A stretch of DNA of 64,000 bases from Scortum barcoo (GCA_023238725.1 CM041554.1:22802050-22866049); one strand, 5' to 3'. Positions 52,735-64,000 are shown, counted from the first letter of the stretch. Notes: generated by a model not told the origin, from the letters alone. Numbers and translations are program-made.

Positions 52735-55700
52735 ATGTCGTCACCACAGCCCAGTAAATATTTGTTATAATGCTGTGCTTCACACACAAGGCAAAATGTA
52801 AATACAGTCAGGGGTTGATGAGGTATTGGTACCATTATTAACACTGTGTCTTCAACAGAGGGAGCAGAGATGTCTTCAGGCAGCGTTGTTGCTTCAGAGA
52901 CTGATAGTGCTGCCAAATCACACAAACCAGGTAAAGAGACAGATCTGAAAAATAGAAAGCGGATGAAACAACAAAACTATAGGACATGATATGCACATTT
53001 TCTCTTTCCAACACATTTTTGTATTATTTTGTGTGTAGACATGAAGAAGAGGAGGAGGAGGCAGAGCCCATTCAAAGTGCCAGATACTAATAGCATTTTT
53101 CTACTGAGTGTAAATGAAAGACAGGACCGAAAAGAGGTTGGTGTGTGTTTGAGTTTCATTGCGTGTGCACACCAGTTCTTAAGCACATGCTGCATGACGC
53201 TTCTGTGACACAGTGATTGCAAAAAGAGAAAAATCGATCGCCATGTCCTGCTGCTGCTCTCCTCTGCGTACAGGAGATGCGTAAATTCCTGGCTTTGCCA
53301 ATTGAGGAGAAGACGACCCACGCTGCTCAAATGATGGCCAAGCTGAAGAAAGAGCTGGTGGAACAAGTGGAGGAGGAGGAGGAGGAGAAAGAAAAGGAGA
53401 AGATAAAGAATCTAAAACAAATCAAGAGTAGGACAGTTCTCCCCAAACAAACACCCGGCAGACAGCAGTTGAAGATGGCCATGATGAAACGAGGTGAGTG
53501 GAGAGAGTCAAAGTGTGTCCGATTTCATGAGGGTGAACCCCGTGGCTACCTCCCTCACTGAAATGTTAACTATTGTGTGTCCCCAGAAAATATCACAAAA
53601 GACAGCAAACATGACTTAATCTCCATGGAACGACAGAAGGCGGTGTTGGAGGTAAATGATTTCGGAAGTGGAGCCATGTTAAGGTGGAGCCATGTCAGTG
53701 TTTTTTGTTTATTTATTTGAAACATTATCTGTTTCTGAAATAGTGCATGACGACTCTTTCTGAGAGAGCACAAGCCATGGAGCATTGATGTAATTTGGGT
53801 GTTGGTGATATTTTATTTTAGTTTCACCACTACTTCAAATATTCCTAGCTGGACCACATCTGTACCCTGCCATAAAATGTAGGAGTGCACCTCTGTAAAG
53901 TCTCAAAAGAGAAACATTTTGTTTAGTTATTTATTTTTATTAGGATTGTAAAATGCACTATGTCATGATTGTTTTGTTTTATCACTATCTTCTTTTTCCA
54001 CTGCCAATACTCGCTGTATTTGCACTCATGCTCCCTTCATCAGTTATCTCTGATGACAAAGAGGTCCGAGATTTTGAGGATGGACAAGGCCATCGCAAAA
54101 GAGGAGGCACAGCTGAAACAGCTCGAAAAGATCATCGAGAGAGACAACCTCAACTTTGAGGAGTTCCTCAGAGAGAACGAGAAGAAGTCTGTGGAGGCCA
54201 GAACATTGTAAGAAGTATCAAGATGTGACATTCTTCACTGCAGGCTGGATGTTCAAAAAGTCACACTGTGAACATTTGTGTTGTCTATGTTGTCAGTTTT
54301 GAACAGGAGGCCAAATCAAAACTGGCGAAGAATGTTGAGATCAAGAAACTGAGTGCTGAAATAGGGACCATAAAAAGGTAATATTCTTTAAATGTTGTAT
54401 AATTAATATGAGTGTTACATGTTGTAAAACTAAAACACACCCATGTTTTAGTGAATAAAACTGTTCCCCCAAAGGGTGCAGGGTGGATAACTCTGGATTT
54501 AAATCTAGGGTTTCTTTTTTACAGTGAACTTGCAAAGTTTGAAGAAATCCTGGTGGACTACAAGAGATACAAGGACCTTCTGTTCAAGTTGTCTCCTCCA
54601 GAGTGGCAGGAGGAGCAGAGGACTAAAGCTTCCAAAGCTAAAGTCCCGTCTGACGGAGATGCTCAGGGCAAGCAGAGCAGTGAGCCTGAGGAGTCAGATA
54701 TTAAGAACGGCAAGTACTTGGTGCAATTTAAAAAAGTCAATTAACATCAGAGAGATTGTGAGGTAATTCTGGTTAATACTGGCTTAGCTACAGTAAGTGT
54801 GGATAATGTAAGTAGTGTGATTTGAACGAGAACGTGTGCACAGATTTAGAGAGTGAAGTTTCCGGTTCAGGCCGAGAGCTGCCAGCCATCAGAGAGACCT
54901 CAGCCCACAGCGACACAGTGTAAGGAAACACCAACAAACACACCTCAACATGACACTGATGGCTGCTTTGCAGCACACTCTAGTTTTATCTATAACACTC
55001 ATTATGACACTCATGTGGTGATAAATAAAGTTGAGGATCTATGATTTCCATTAAATATTCAAAATAATCAGAAAGAATCACTAATATACATAAAAATAAT
55101 TTTTCCCTATCAAAAACCTATGTCCTTGTATAAAGTATAATTTATACATATAAACTAAATTTATATAGTCATTTAAACTTTCTTTCACAGTTGACTGCCT
55201 CTCTGTTGTATCACACAGCATCTGGAACATCTTGCAGTAAATTAAAAACTTTCTCCTGACTCCAAACTCTTTCTTTGCTTTTCAGGATCACAGATCCTAA
55301 ACTGGATGGTGACAGCTCAGTATATGAGGTCTGTTTTCCCAAACTGAAAATCTAGTTCTCTGACTAAACATTTGTTTTCTTCTTAAGTATTATTTATTCA
55401 ATTTTTTTAATGTATTTTGCTTCTATCTTCCCGACCGTGTTTGTCGCCTCTGCAGGAGGAGCTAGAGTTGTACTTCACTGACCCCCAGCAGCTCCTGGGT
55501 CTGGTGACAGAGCTGACGGAGCAAAACTTGTCACTGATTCAGAACTCCGCTCGGGTGGAAGAGACGCTGGAGGAGCTCAAACAGTCCATGGAGACAACCA
55601 GGAAGAAGATGTAAGCATCATGGGGGGTCAAAGCTCTGTGAAGGAATGATTTTGGTATTTTTCCTGCTGACTTGCTTTAAAATGAGTGGACTCTCCTGAC

Positions 55701-56889
55701 CTCTAAAGGTGCTTCATCTCCTTCTTTCTGCTCTTCTTCTTTAGTGTTTCAGTCATGTTTTTACTTGGATTTTCAGACCTGGTATCACCCCTTATTTAAT
55801 GCTCTTTACTCCCCTATCCTCCCCTCTCTCCCACACTGAATGCTGAAACCTTTCTGTCTCAAGTAAAAAGGACGAAGAGCAGCTCACGCTCCAGATAAAC
55901 GACATGAAGCAGAGGATCGATTCAGAGAAGGCACGGAGCACCAAGCTCAAACAGAAGGTTCAGCTCCACGTTTCACTGAAAACAGAGGACCAGGTAAGGA
56001 AGCACAATGATTACTAGATCTGAGTGGAAACAACATGCATCCCTCCTCTTCGATCCATCCCACTCCTTCCTCTTGCTTGCAGGATGTCATGCTGGGCGCT
56101 CTGGGTGAGAAGGTGTCAGAGGTCCATCAGTGCTGCGTGGACGACAGGATGACAAACCTCACCACTTTGGAGAAGCTGGCCAACATTGAGAACCGCATGT
56201 CTTTGCTGCTGCAGAGCCTTGAGAGCATCCCTGAGGAAAGCTTAGTGATGATGAAGAGGATAAAGGACAGCGAGAGGAGGAGCAGGTGCATCTCACTGAC
56301 TACACTTTGCTAAGTTTCTCCTGTCTGCAAGAAAAAAATGGATAAGAGCAACAATTCAAGCCTCTTCATATCAAATAGCAGTGACATTCATCACAACAGG
56401 ATGTTTTTTTTCCTTCAGTACATTCCTTCCAAACATAAAAAATACAGTAGTGTGTTATTTTAAAAATCCCTTGTCTTCACACGTCGTGTTGCAGGCAGCG
56501 TGAGGAGAAGCAGAGAGAGCAGAGAGAAAAACAGAAGGAAAGGATGAGGAGGTACTTGGAGAGATCCCTGGCTGACTCCAAAAAAATAGTAAGTCATGTG
56601 CTTAGAAATAGAAAAGAAAATAGAATTTTAATAGAAGCTCACATGTCCTTATTCAAATGCAGAGTTCAAAGTGAGTGCTTGTGTTAAAGACTGAACTGAC
56701 AGTGAAAATCTAATGAAACAATGCGAGTGGCGGCACTTTAAATAGTCGCCCATTTTCTTTCAGAGTGGGAGAAAGCTCATGCCCAGATGCACGCCTGTCG
56801 CCCAAAAAGTCAAAGTCAGCAAAGTGGACAACACCCCTGCTGAAGATGAGATCCATGCCTACCTCTTCACCTCTGATGACATAGAGTAA
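52735..56889 (+). CDS. cfap100: Cilia and flagella associated protein 100 (CCDC37), complete
   Basis: Axonemal coiled-coil protein. Its Chlamydomonas counterpart FAP100 (MIA1), with FAP73, forms the MIA complex that controls inner-arm dynein. Coding exons: 52735-52753, 52859-52930, 53039-53136, 53274-53493, 53587-53651, 54044-54207, 54297-54377, 54525-54709, 54844-54919, 55286-55328, 55456-55610, 55864-55993, 56083-56285, 56495-56588, 56764-56889. Phases agree throughout, giving 576 residues (human protein about 611). Visible: SPFKVPDTNSIFLLSVNERQ near the N-terminus, an acidic Glu run about 96-101, a DUF4200-type coiled coil about 140-260 (RSEILRMDKAIAKEEAQL), YKRYKDLLFKLSPPEWQEEQ, then LYFTDPQQLL followed by TEQNLSLIQNS, and a basic C-terminal coil. 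The intron after 54709 is GC-AG. The start ATG is the first in frame in its exon, but that frame is open to the acceptor at 52698, so an upstream coding start is not excluded. AATAAA signals lie at 57116 and 57156. Confidence 0.94.
54710..54843 (+). other. GC-AG intron in cfap100
   Basis: The exon ends ...AAGAACG and is followed by gcaagt; the acceptor is gtgcacag at 54843. Joining gives an open frame reading K-N-D-L-E-S-E-V-S-G. Nearby GT alternatives lead straight to stop codons, and reading through also stops. Confidence 0.85.
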
Positions 56890-57115
56890 AAAAAAAAAAA
56901 GGAGAATAAGAAAATCATGTAAAAAACAAAGTGGAATCAAGTCTGCAGGAGGAGTGAAAATGTGTTAGGTATGGATATTTGTTTGCCTGCACTACATTTA
57001 TGACATCAAAATTCACAAATACATTCAATTCAATAAATAAATATAGCATTACGGTGTGCATTAAAAGACCAAAAGAACAAAAGTGTGTAATGTGTAAGAG
57101 GACTATGTAAAGTAC

Positions 57116-57161
57116 AATAAAGCAGTGTCAGATGTCCCTGTTCGTGTAACAGCTGAATAAA
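57116..57161 (+). terminator. cfap100 polyadenylation signals
   Basis: Two AATAAA hexamers, at 57116-57121 and 57156-57161, about 230-270 bp after the stop codon. The second is followed by a T-rich stretch (GATTTTTTCC) typical of a downstream element. Confidence 0.6.
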
Positions 57162-57454
57162 ACATTTCCCTGCTACAGCTCAGGTGTGATTTTTTCCTGT
57201 AAACACATCAGTGATCTGAAGAGAGGCAACGTGATCCACAAAGCTGGTAAAGAAAAAAAAACACTCACAAATGAGAAGTGACCTGAAAGCAGCAGTAGGT
57301 GGTGGTGTTAGACACGTGTGTGTGTGTGTGCTCCGTCAGAGGAAGGAGGAGGAGGATGAGGAAGTGGCTGCTGGATCAGGTCTGGAGCTGGAGATGTAGT
57401 TAGCCGCCTGCAGGTCGCTGTCAGGAGGTCAGCTGGATCGGAGGAGACAATGCG
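57162..57454 (+). promoter_or_regulatory. Compact cfap100-ap1ar spacer, likely ap1ar promoter and 5' UTR
   Basis: Only about 290 bp separate the last cfap100 polyadenylation signal from the ap1ar start codon. The right half is GC-rich with CpGs and purine tracts and no TATA box, consistent with a housekeeping-type promoter. Exact transcription start not determinable. Confidence 0.5.
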
Positions 57455-57635
57455 ATGGGTAACTGCTGGGCACAGTGCGCCGGCCTGTTCAGGAGGGAGG
57501 CCAGCCGGATCCAGAGAGGAGGAGGGTGAGTGAGAGCCCGGCTCGGCTCGGGTCTGAGCAGGGCTGAGCTAACAGACTAGCTTCATCTGAGGCGGCGCAT
57601 CCGGTTACTGCTAACGTGGGCTGACACCGCCACCG

Positions 57636-57709
<74 letters not shown>

Positions 57710-58028
57710 GCCTCTTGGTGGTGGTGTAACCCAGAGATAAAGGCCTGAGGGGGTCTAACCTGCAGCCAGCCGGACCCTGCAGGACTCCAGACCCCACCCC
57801 TGTTATTATTACCGCTGTGGACCTGGAGTTATACTGATGAGAGCACCGGCACACAACGAGTCTGTAATGAGGACTGTAGATTGACTGTGGACCAGTATGT
57901 GGACCAGTATGTCCACAAATCTCCAGACACATGTGGGGTCTGTTTCCTGCATGATGTCACCAAACTCAGTGTTAATAATTGATGTTTTTCAGTCTTCACC
58001 TTTGTGCTTTGTTTAGATGGACAGAAAG

Positions 58029-58066
<38 letters not shown>

Positions 58067-61000
58067 GCAACAATCAGACTGTGTCACTTTCACTTCACTC
58101 ATCATGTTCATATCTGTTTGCGTGGCAGCTGACAGATCCATGTACGTTGATGTTAATGAGGTTTTAATGAAGGTCGGTCACCGTCTGCTCCCGTCCCGTC
58201 GCTCTTTAACACTGTGAAATAGAATAATAGAGTTTAAAGTTTTAACGTGGTATAGAAAGAGGAATATAAAGTCTATCTGATATCCGCGTCAGGTCAAACC
58301 AGTCGATGAACGTGATCGAGGACATCGCGAGCGAAGGTGTTAACTGGGGGTTGGTGTCACAGCAGCTGTCCTGTCACCTGTCAAAGACACAGCAGCAGCT
58401 GTGAAGTCGAGCCGAGGCCTGAAGGAGTCAGACACAGGAGAGCGATCCACCTGTTTGACTGCAGATGTGCTGACACGTCATAGCACAGATAATACAGATG
58501 TAATCAGAAATGTTGATTTTGGCCTGTTTCAGAGTCCTGGTGTTGTTCATGCTGCCGTCACTTACTGGGACTCCTGAATGAAACTGAACCATTGTTGATA
58601 GGATTGCTTACACTCTGCTGTCAAAAGTCAGAATATCTGACATAAAAAAGCTTTTTTTCAGCAGCAGTGTTCATAAGATTCACCCATTAACTCTTATTTA
58701 TTACCAATTGAATCACAAATTTAAGTACTGTTTCATGAAAACTACTGAGGACATTATACATAAACACACAACACATTTTTTTTTTTATTAAGAACACACT
58801 GGTCATTTTCATCAGAGGATATTATATTTGACAGGGTTTGTACAGTACTGAAAATCCTTGAAAATGCTTTAGTTTTAATGTGGGTATTTGGAACATGTGA
58901 AAAGTGCTTTGATTTTGAAAACCGTGTTTGAAACTGCTCGACATCCTATTTACATTAATTGAATTTGAATTTCATAATAACATATTTCCTGGAATAATTT
59001 TAAATGAATATTAGTCGGAGAAAGCCTAACTGATGTGTCATTTACCACAGCAGTGAGGTGCTTGAGAATGGACGTCAAAAAGTGCTTGAAACTGACTTGG
59101 GAAAAGTGTAAGAACTGTGAGTTTATACTCTTCTTATACTCTGTTACTGAAACTGTTCAATGACCGGAACTTAACTAATCAGATTAGCCAGCACAGTCAT
59201 CACCAGTCGCAGTCTCGCGGTCGTTGCGACATGGCTGCGTTCAGTTACAGCTTCTGAATTATGTGATTCAGCACTTGGGACAAAAAAATATAATCCTCAT
59301 TATGAGACGTTTCAGATCTACTATGATCTGAAAACCAAAACAAACAAATAATGGATCATGTTGGCATAAAGTGGCAGAGATACCGATCTACCAGGAACAC
59401 ACACATGTCATTTGATGTCCATGCTCTTAACCACAGCCACTGTGTGCTCCTCCAACAGCAGCTGCTCCATTTTCTTTCTTTTTTTTTTTGGTCACAAGTT
59501 TACTTTGATGTCAGTGCTACACGATTTTATCATTATGCATCAGCTTCATGTGAAAGTGCAGCAGATTAAATAAACTACTTTTACAGCTAAATGTTCAGAT
59601 CATGTCTCGTTTGTTCACGTTCTCTCAATTATCCCTACAGGTCAAAATACTTCCGCAGCAGCACCACGGGGGAACATTATACAATAGAGGTATGAGACTT
59701 ACATTTACTGTTATTTCTTTTTGATTATGATGACTATTCAGTATAATTTTATATGTCTAATTGTGACGTTTCACTTTGCAGTTTGAAAATCTGGTAGAGA
59801 GCGACGAGGTGAGTCTGACCATCTGTTTATATGAAAGAGCTTTCTGTAAAGTTTTCTCTATTATTGGAACCAATTAGATCGTAATAGACCAAGTAAATGT
59901 TTTATAAGACGTATAGTCTAATTAAAAGCTGCATTACGCTACTACTCCCAGGACACTTTTTACTTTCAGACTCTCCTCCGATAGCCTCCCTCCAGTGATG
60001 GATTAAAAATGATGGGTGCACCCACTGAGCGCTCATCACAGTGATGTGGCACTCTTCCATTTTTCCCTCCCGAGCGTAACTCGATTACTGTCTGCAGAGT
60101 CCCAGACTAGTAGCACTTGAGTCGAGCAGTGCAAGCAGGGAAAAAGATGCATTTCAGACTGAAGTTTATTGTTGTTTGTTAAAATGTCGTGTTTGTTGCT
60201 TTGCAGGCTGAGAGCCCACAGCCATGCCCAAGGTAAGAGACCGCATGTGACTCTAAAAAAAAATAGTATTTGTTGACAAAAAAGAGCAGTTTTACCTTCG
60301 AGTGTGTTTGTGTCCTTTTAGGCCCATCAGTGAAGATGAGCTCGTGCACCTGAAAGAGCACCGCTACACTGCAATCTCAGACAAACAGGTCCTCATAGAC
60401 CAGAAGCTACAAGTTGAGGTAAGACACACTTTATATAGAGCATCCTCAAAGGGATCTGTCCTCGTTAGAGTAACAGCCTCCGTTGTTTCATTTTATGTTT
60501 TAGACCTGTTTTTGCTTATTTTTCATTTGCTGCATTGTTTTTTCTGTTTTGTAATTTTCTGTTCTGTGTTTTGTGTTTGTTTCATTTTGTTATCCCTGCT
60601 TCAGTTAGAGGCACAAGAGGAGAAGTTGAGGCTAGAAGAGGAGGCTAGAAATGCCGCCCAGCGTGAGGCCGCCAGGTTGGCACGCGAACGAAAGTTGAAG
60701 GAGGTGAGGCGGCACTGAGCGCTCCCTTCTGCCACTTGGCTAAAAAAACTTCTCCTCTAACCCACTGACCCCCGTGCAGAGGCCCCCACCAGCATTTCAA
60801 GTTCTCTGTATCTTAAGGGGACACTGATATTTTCTCTGTTCACTCGTCTTTTTGTCCTCATCAACACGTCCTTGCTGTCCAGAGACATTGTTGTCTGTTT
60901 CAGTGCTTTGTTTACCTGACAAATGACTTGTTAGCATTCTTAATCATCCTTAGACACAGCAATGGAACAATGCTAACTATCACTATTACATATTGATATT

Positions 61001-63736
61001 ATTATATAAATATTCAGTCACTTTATAGTAGGGGGCAAAAGATGTCACATTTATTTCAGTTTGGCACTTAGTAAATGATGTATAATATAGAGCACGAACT
61101 TAAGTGCCAATAGACATAAAACAAAATGAAGCGAGGATAGGATAAGACCCATGTTGTCAATAATACCATTATTTTTGCACGACTTTTACAGTCATTGCAG
61201 TCCCCATACCATGAAAAATGTGGTCTGTTGAAATATAATGGTATTGCAGCAAGACCATTTGGTCATATTAGAGCTTTATATTTCCAATACGGTTTCAGGG
61301 AAAGCCCATCTGCAAGCAAATGACTTTTCATAGTATGCGATATAATGAAAATATGACATTGAGATTTCTTTGCTCCTCATGCCACACTCCACTGCTTCTC
61401 TGGTGTTGTTTTTGTTTTGTTAATAATGTTATTTGCTCACATGTTGCCTTGATGGCAGCAGAACTGTGAAATGTTATTTTATAGTATTAATACGGCCTGC
61501 ATTTGGATCATGGAAAAATAGGACTCATCTTTGACTTGATCCATGGTTTTATTGTCAGCAGCTGTCTGCCCAGAGGAAACGGGGGAAAGCAGATGGCTCC
61601 GGCGGTGAAACTCAGCAAAGAAAGTGAGTCACTTAAGTTCATTAGACAACGCGATCGTTGTTCAGCCGAGGACAAGCAGCGGTCATGAGGTTTTCATAGG
61701 TTTTAGGAGATGCTCTAAAGTTACAGTGCATCCGGAAAGTATTCACAACGCTTCACTTTTTCCACATTTTGTTATGTTACAGCCTTATTCCAAAATGGAT
61801 TAAATTCATTTTCTTCCTCAAAATTCTACACACAACACCACATAATGACAATGTGAAATTTTTTTGAGATTTTTGCAAATTTATTAAAAATAAAAAACTA
61901 AGAAATCACATGTACATAAGTATTCACAGCCTTTGCCATGAAGCTCAAAATTGAGCTCAGGTGCATCCTGTTTCCACTGATCATCCTTGAGATGTTTCTT
62001 ACAGCTTAATTGGAGTCCACCTGTCATAAATTCAGTTGATTGGACTTGATTTGGAAAGACACACACCTGTCAGTGCATGTCAGAGCACAAACCAAGCATG
62101 AAGTCAAAGGAATTGTCGGTAGACCTCAGAGACAGGATTGTCTCGAGGACACAAATCTGGGGAAGGGTACAGAAAAAGTCCCAGCGAGCACAGTGGCCTC
62201 CATCATCCATAAATGGAAAGAAGTTCAGAACCACCAGGACTCTTCCTAGAGCTGGCCTGGCCGTCTAAACTGAGCGATCGGGGGAAAAGGGTCTTAGTCA
62301 GGGAGGTGACCAAAAACCCTGATGGTCACTCTGTCAGAGCTCCAGCGTACCTCTGTAGAGAGAGGAGAACCTTCCAGAACCCTAAGCAACAACCCTAAGC
62401 ACACAGCCAAGATAACAAAGGAGTGGCTTCAGGACAACTCTGTGAATGTTCCTTGAGTGGCCCAGCCAGAGCCCAGACTTGAATCTGATTGAACATCTCT
62501 GGAGAGATCTGAAAATGGCTGTGCACCGACGCTTCCCATCCAACCTGATGGAGCTTGAGAGGTGCTGCAAAGAGGAATGGGTGAAACTGCCCAAAGATAG
62601 GTGTGCCAAGCTTGTGGCATCATATTCAAAAAGACTTGAGGCTGTAATTGCTGCCAAAGGTGCATCAACAAAGTATTGAGCAAATGCTGTAAATACTTAT
62701 GTACATGTGATTTCTTAGTTTTTTATTTTTAATAAATTTGCAAAAATCTCAAAATTTTCACATTGTCATTATGTGGTGGTGTGTGTAGAATTTTGAGGAA
62801 GAAAATGAATTTAATCCGTTTTGGAATAAGGCTGTAACATAATGTGGAAAAAGTGAAGCATTGTGAATACTTTCCAGATGCACTATAGACAGTAATGCTG
62901 GGTGTATTTAAAGGGGTAAGAAGTTAAGAGAGTCTTTGAGCTGCAGAGAGAAACCGGGAAAAAATAAACAAAACTTCCAGCTTTTGTCAAACAGTCATTA
63001 AATACGTAGAGTTAATGAACACCTAAATATCAGCACCAACCTGAGATGTTTGATATTTTCGTTTGTTGCATTTGGGCCCAAACCATCCTGCATATTTCTC
63101 TTTTTAAGCTTTCAACAGAAACATTGATTTAATGATGTGAGCACACAGCGTGTTGCTGCAGTCTTTTGGTGTGTAGGCTGCAGACTAGGCTGCAGGCTGC
63201 GACTAAACAGCTGCGAAAACACGATGAAGCATCCGGTCTCAGAATTCAGTGCTCGACTAATTCTCACGATAAGTTGAGTGCAGCAGCATCCGAATGTAAA
63301 GAGCAGCTATCAGTAAAAAGTTTTAGCGGGAGATATGATTCCCTCTGGATTTTGTCAAAACTGTTAATGACAGCTCCTACAAGTCTGTTATCGCTGTGCT
63401 GATTGTTTGTCTTGTTCCAGACGAACTTCTGGGGAGGATTTTGACGTCTACCTCCAGAATGTAAAAGCCCAGTCAGAGGCTTTCAGGAGCAGCAGTAAGT
63501 GAACATATAGCCTCAATTATATTAGCTCTAGTAATATACAGTTGTTTATCAGTTCAGAATGTACTGGAGTGTTATCTGCACTCTGTTGTAATTGACTCTT
63601 TTTTTTTTCTCAGGACTGCCGTCTGACACGAACGTGGTGACTCCCAACACAGAGTGCAGCTGGGACTTCACCACCAAGACCCGCTCCACCAATGATGACG
63701 GGACCTCACTGGATCTAGAGTGGGAAGACGAGGAAG
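57455..63736 (+). CDS. ap1ar: AP-1 complex-associated regulatory protein (gadkin), 3' end outside window
   Basis: Gadkin sits on trans-Golgi and endosomal vesicles, binds the gamma-adaptin ear of AP-1 and kinesin-1, and sequesters Arp2/3. Exons: 57455-57525, 59641-59689, 59782-59808, 60207-60232, 60322-60418, 60605-60703, 61559-61623, 63421-63494, 63614-63736. Phases agree and give 210 residues up to a GT donor; about 90 more are expected by comparison with the human protein (about 300), so the last exon(s) lie to the right. The start MGNCWAQCAGLFRREASRIQ carries the N-terminal Cys residues that are palmitoylated in the family. Conserved blocks follow: GEHYTIEFENLVESDE, a charged helix about 91-123 (EEKLRLEEEARNAAQREAAR), DVYLQNVKAQSEAFRSSRLP, VVTPNTE, and the acidic LDLEWEDEEG. 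A decayed Tc1 element lies in intron 7. Exon 7 has a tandem CAGCAG acceptor. Identity is secure. Confidence 0.96.
57637..57707. repeat. (TG)35 microsatellite
   Basis: Perfect TG run of about 71 bp, 112 bp downstream of the ap1ar exon 1 donor. Long alternating purine-pyrimidine tracts of this kind can adopt Z-DNA. Confidence 0.97.
58031..58063. repeat. (CT)16 microsatellite
   Basis: Perfect CT run in ap1ar intron 1. Confidence 0.95.
60704..61558 (+). other. ap1ar intron 6
   Basis: Intron of 855 bp (gtgagg ... ttgtcag). I see no further element in it. Confidence 0.88.
61722..62887 (+). mobile_element. Decayed, internally deleted Tc1/mariner transposon
   Basis: Bounded by TA target duplications at 61722-61723 and 62886-62887 with long inverted terminal repeats: CAGTGCATCCGGAAAGTATT at the left, mirrored by AATACTTTCCAGATGCACTA at the right, continuing inward for well over 100 bp. 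Inside, a transposase remnant reads MSEHKPSMKSKELSVDLRDR at 62077 (N-terminal helix-turn-helix region) and, beyond a deletion, WPSQSPDLNLIEHLWRDLKM near 62458 (region of the third catalytic acidic residue). Stop codons, frameshifts and the missing centre make it inactive. It lies in ap1ar intron 7 in the same orientation as the gene. Confidence 0.93.
62077..62679 (+). pseudogene. Tc1 transposase pseudogene
   Basis: Two separated coding fragments of a Tc1-type transposase. The N-terminal DNA-binding part runs from 62077 to about 62376 with frame changes and stops. The C-terminal part (62446-62679) ends RLEAVIAAKGASTKY and then a stop. The middle, including the first two catalytic Asp residues, is absent. 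The join at about 62379-62401 carries a 10-bp direct repeat (ACCCTAAGCA twice). Inactive. Confidence 0.9.
62888..63420 (+). other. ap1ar intron 7, part right of the Tc1 element
   Basis: Unique-looking sequence up to the exon 8 acceptor (gttccag). Nothing further recognised. The small open frame near 63166-63402 has no family resemblance. Confidence 0.8.
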
Positions 63737-64000
63737 GTGAGTTTAATTTGGGTTCAAACCTGAAAGATTCCTCTTGCTGATTTTACCTTCACGCCTTTAC
63801 TTCGGCTCTTCTTCTGCCACAAATCACCGACCTGCCCACCAAAACTTACTGACATATGGAAAACTATAAATGAGCAAAGGTCTTTAACAATATGTATTTT
63901 ATTTATACCTTAATTTTTGTCCATGACAATACACTTAATATCAAAGTATGCTCACCCATTAGATTTTATGATTTTATAATGGTATTTTTATTATATTGTG
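63737..64000 (+). other. ap1ar intron following exon 9 (truncated by window end)
   Basis: Begins with donor gtgagt. AT-rich sequence with no acceptor or exon recognised before the edge. Confidence 0.8.

Larger units (their letters stand above)
57526..59640 (+). other. ap1ar intron 1
   Basis: Intron of 2.1 kb with GT donor (gtgagt) and AG acceptor (ctacag). It contains a (TG)n run (57637-57707) and a (CT)n run (58031-58063). Open frames in it are repeat translations. No other element recognised. Confidence 0.9.

Noticed and set aside
54412..54744. cfap100 ending in-frame at K-K-V-N after exon 8
   Set aside because: A GC-AG splice from 54709 to 54844 continues the frame into conserved downstream exons, so this stop is intronic.
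57489..57932. 147-codon minus-strand frame with a His-Thr run
   Set aside because: Antisense of ap1ar exon 1 and the TG microsatellite; no family resemblance.

Overview
The window is vertebrate nuclear DNA, most likely from a teleost fish. It holds four intron-split protein genes, abundant dinucleotide and tetranucleotide microsatellites, Tc1/mariner debris, a SINE-like insertion and several foldback-type repeats. The species cannot be named from sequence alone. Exons were placed by reading conserved protein segments across GT-AG junctions and checking phase at every joint.

Layout: (1) 267-2056, minus strand: the 5' end of a GABA-A receptor alpha-subunit gene, probably gabra2 (signal-peptide exon plus first extracellular exon; the rest lies left of the window). 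(2) 2057-17582: about 15.5 kb without a recognised gene, carrying microsatellites, a SINE-like element with a 12-bp target duplication and foldback repeats. (3) 17583-34169, minus strand: a complete nine-exon gabra4 gene (555 codons). It keeps the Cys-loop, the four membrane segments and the Arg that makes alpha4 receptors insensitive to classical benzodiazepines. An RE1/REST-like site lies in intron 1 and a perfect RFX X-box palindrome in intron 8. (4) 34170-52734: about 18.5 kb intergenic, with repeats, a Tc1 remnant and one unexplained small open frame. (5) 52735-56889, plus strand: a complete cfap100 (ccdc37) gene, 15 coding exons, 576 codons, including one GC-AG intron. (6) 57455-63736 and beyond, plus strand: ap1ar (gadkin), nine exons visible, 3' end outside the window, with a decayed Tc1 transposon in intron 7.

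The two GABA-A alpha genes lie in the same orientation and order as GABRA4-GABRA2 in the human 4p12 cluster. No beta subunit is visible upstream of gabra4; instead cfap100 and ap1ar follow. The GABA-A genes serve inhibitory neurotransmission, cfap100 a ciliary axoneme function and ap1ar AP-1/kinesin membrane traffic. I see no functional link among them beyond position.

The most interesting items are candidate regulatory sites (RE1, X-boxes, oppositely oriented CTCF-like cores), the GC-AG intron, and two hairpin repeat families with several copies each. I found no convincing wholly new gene system.
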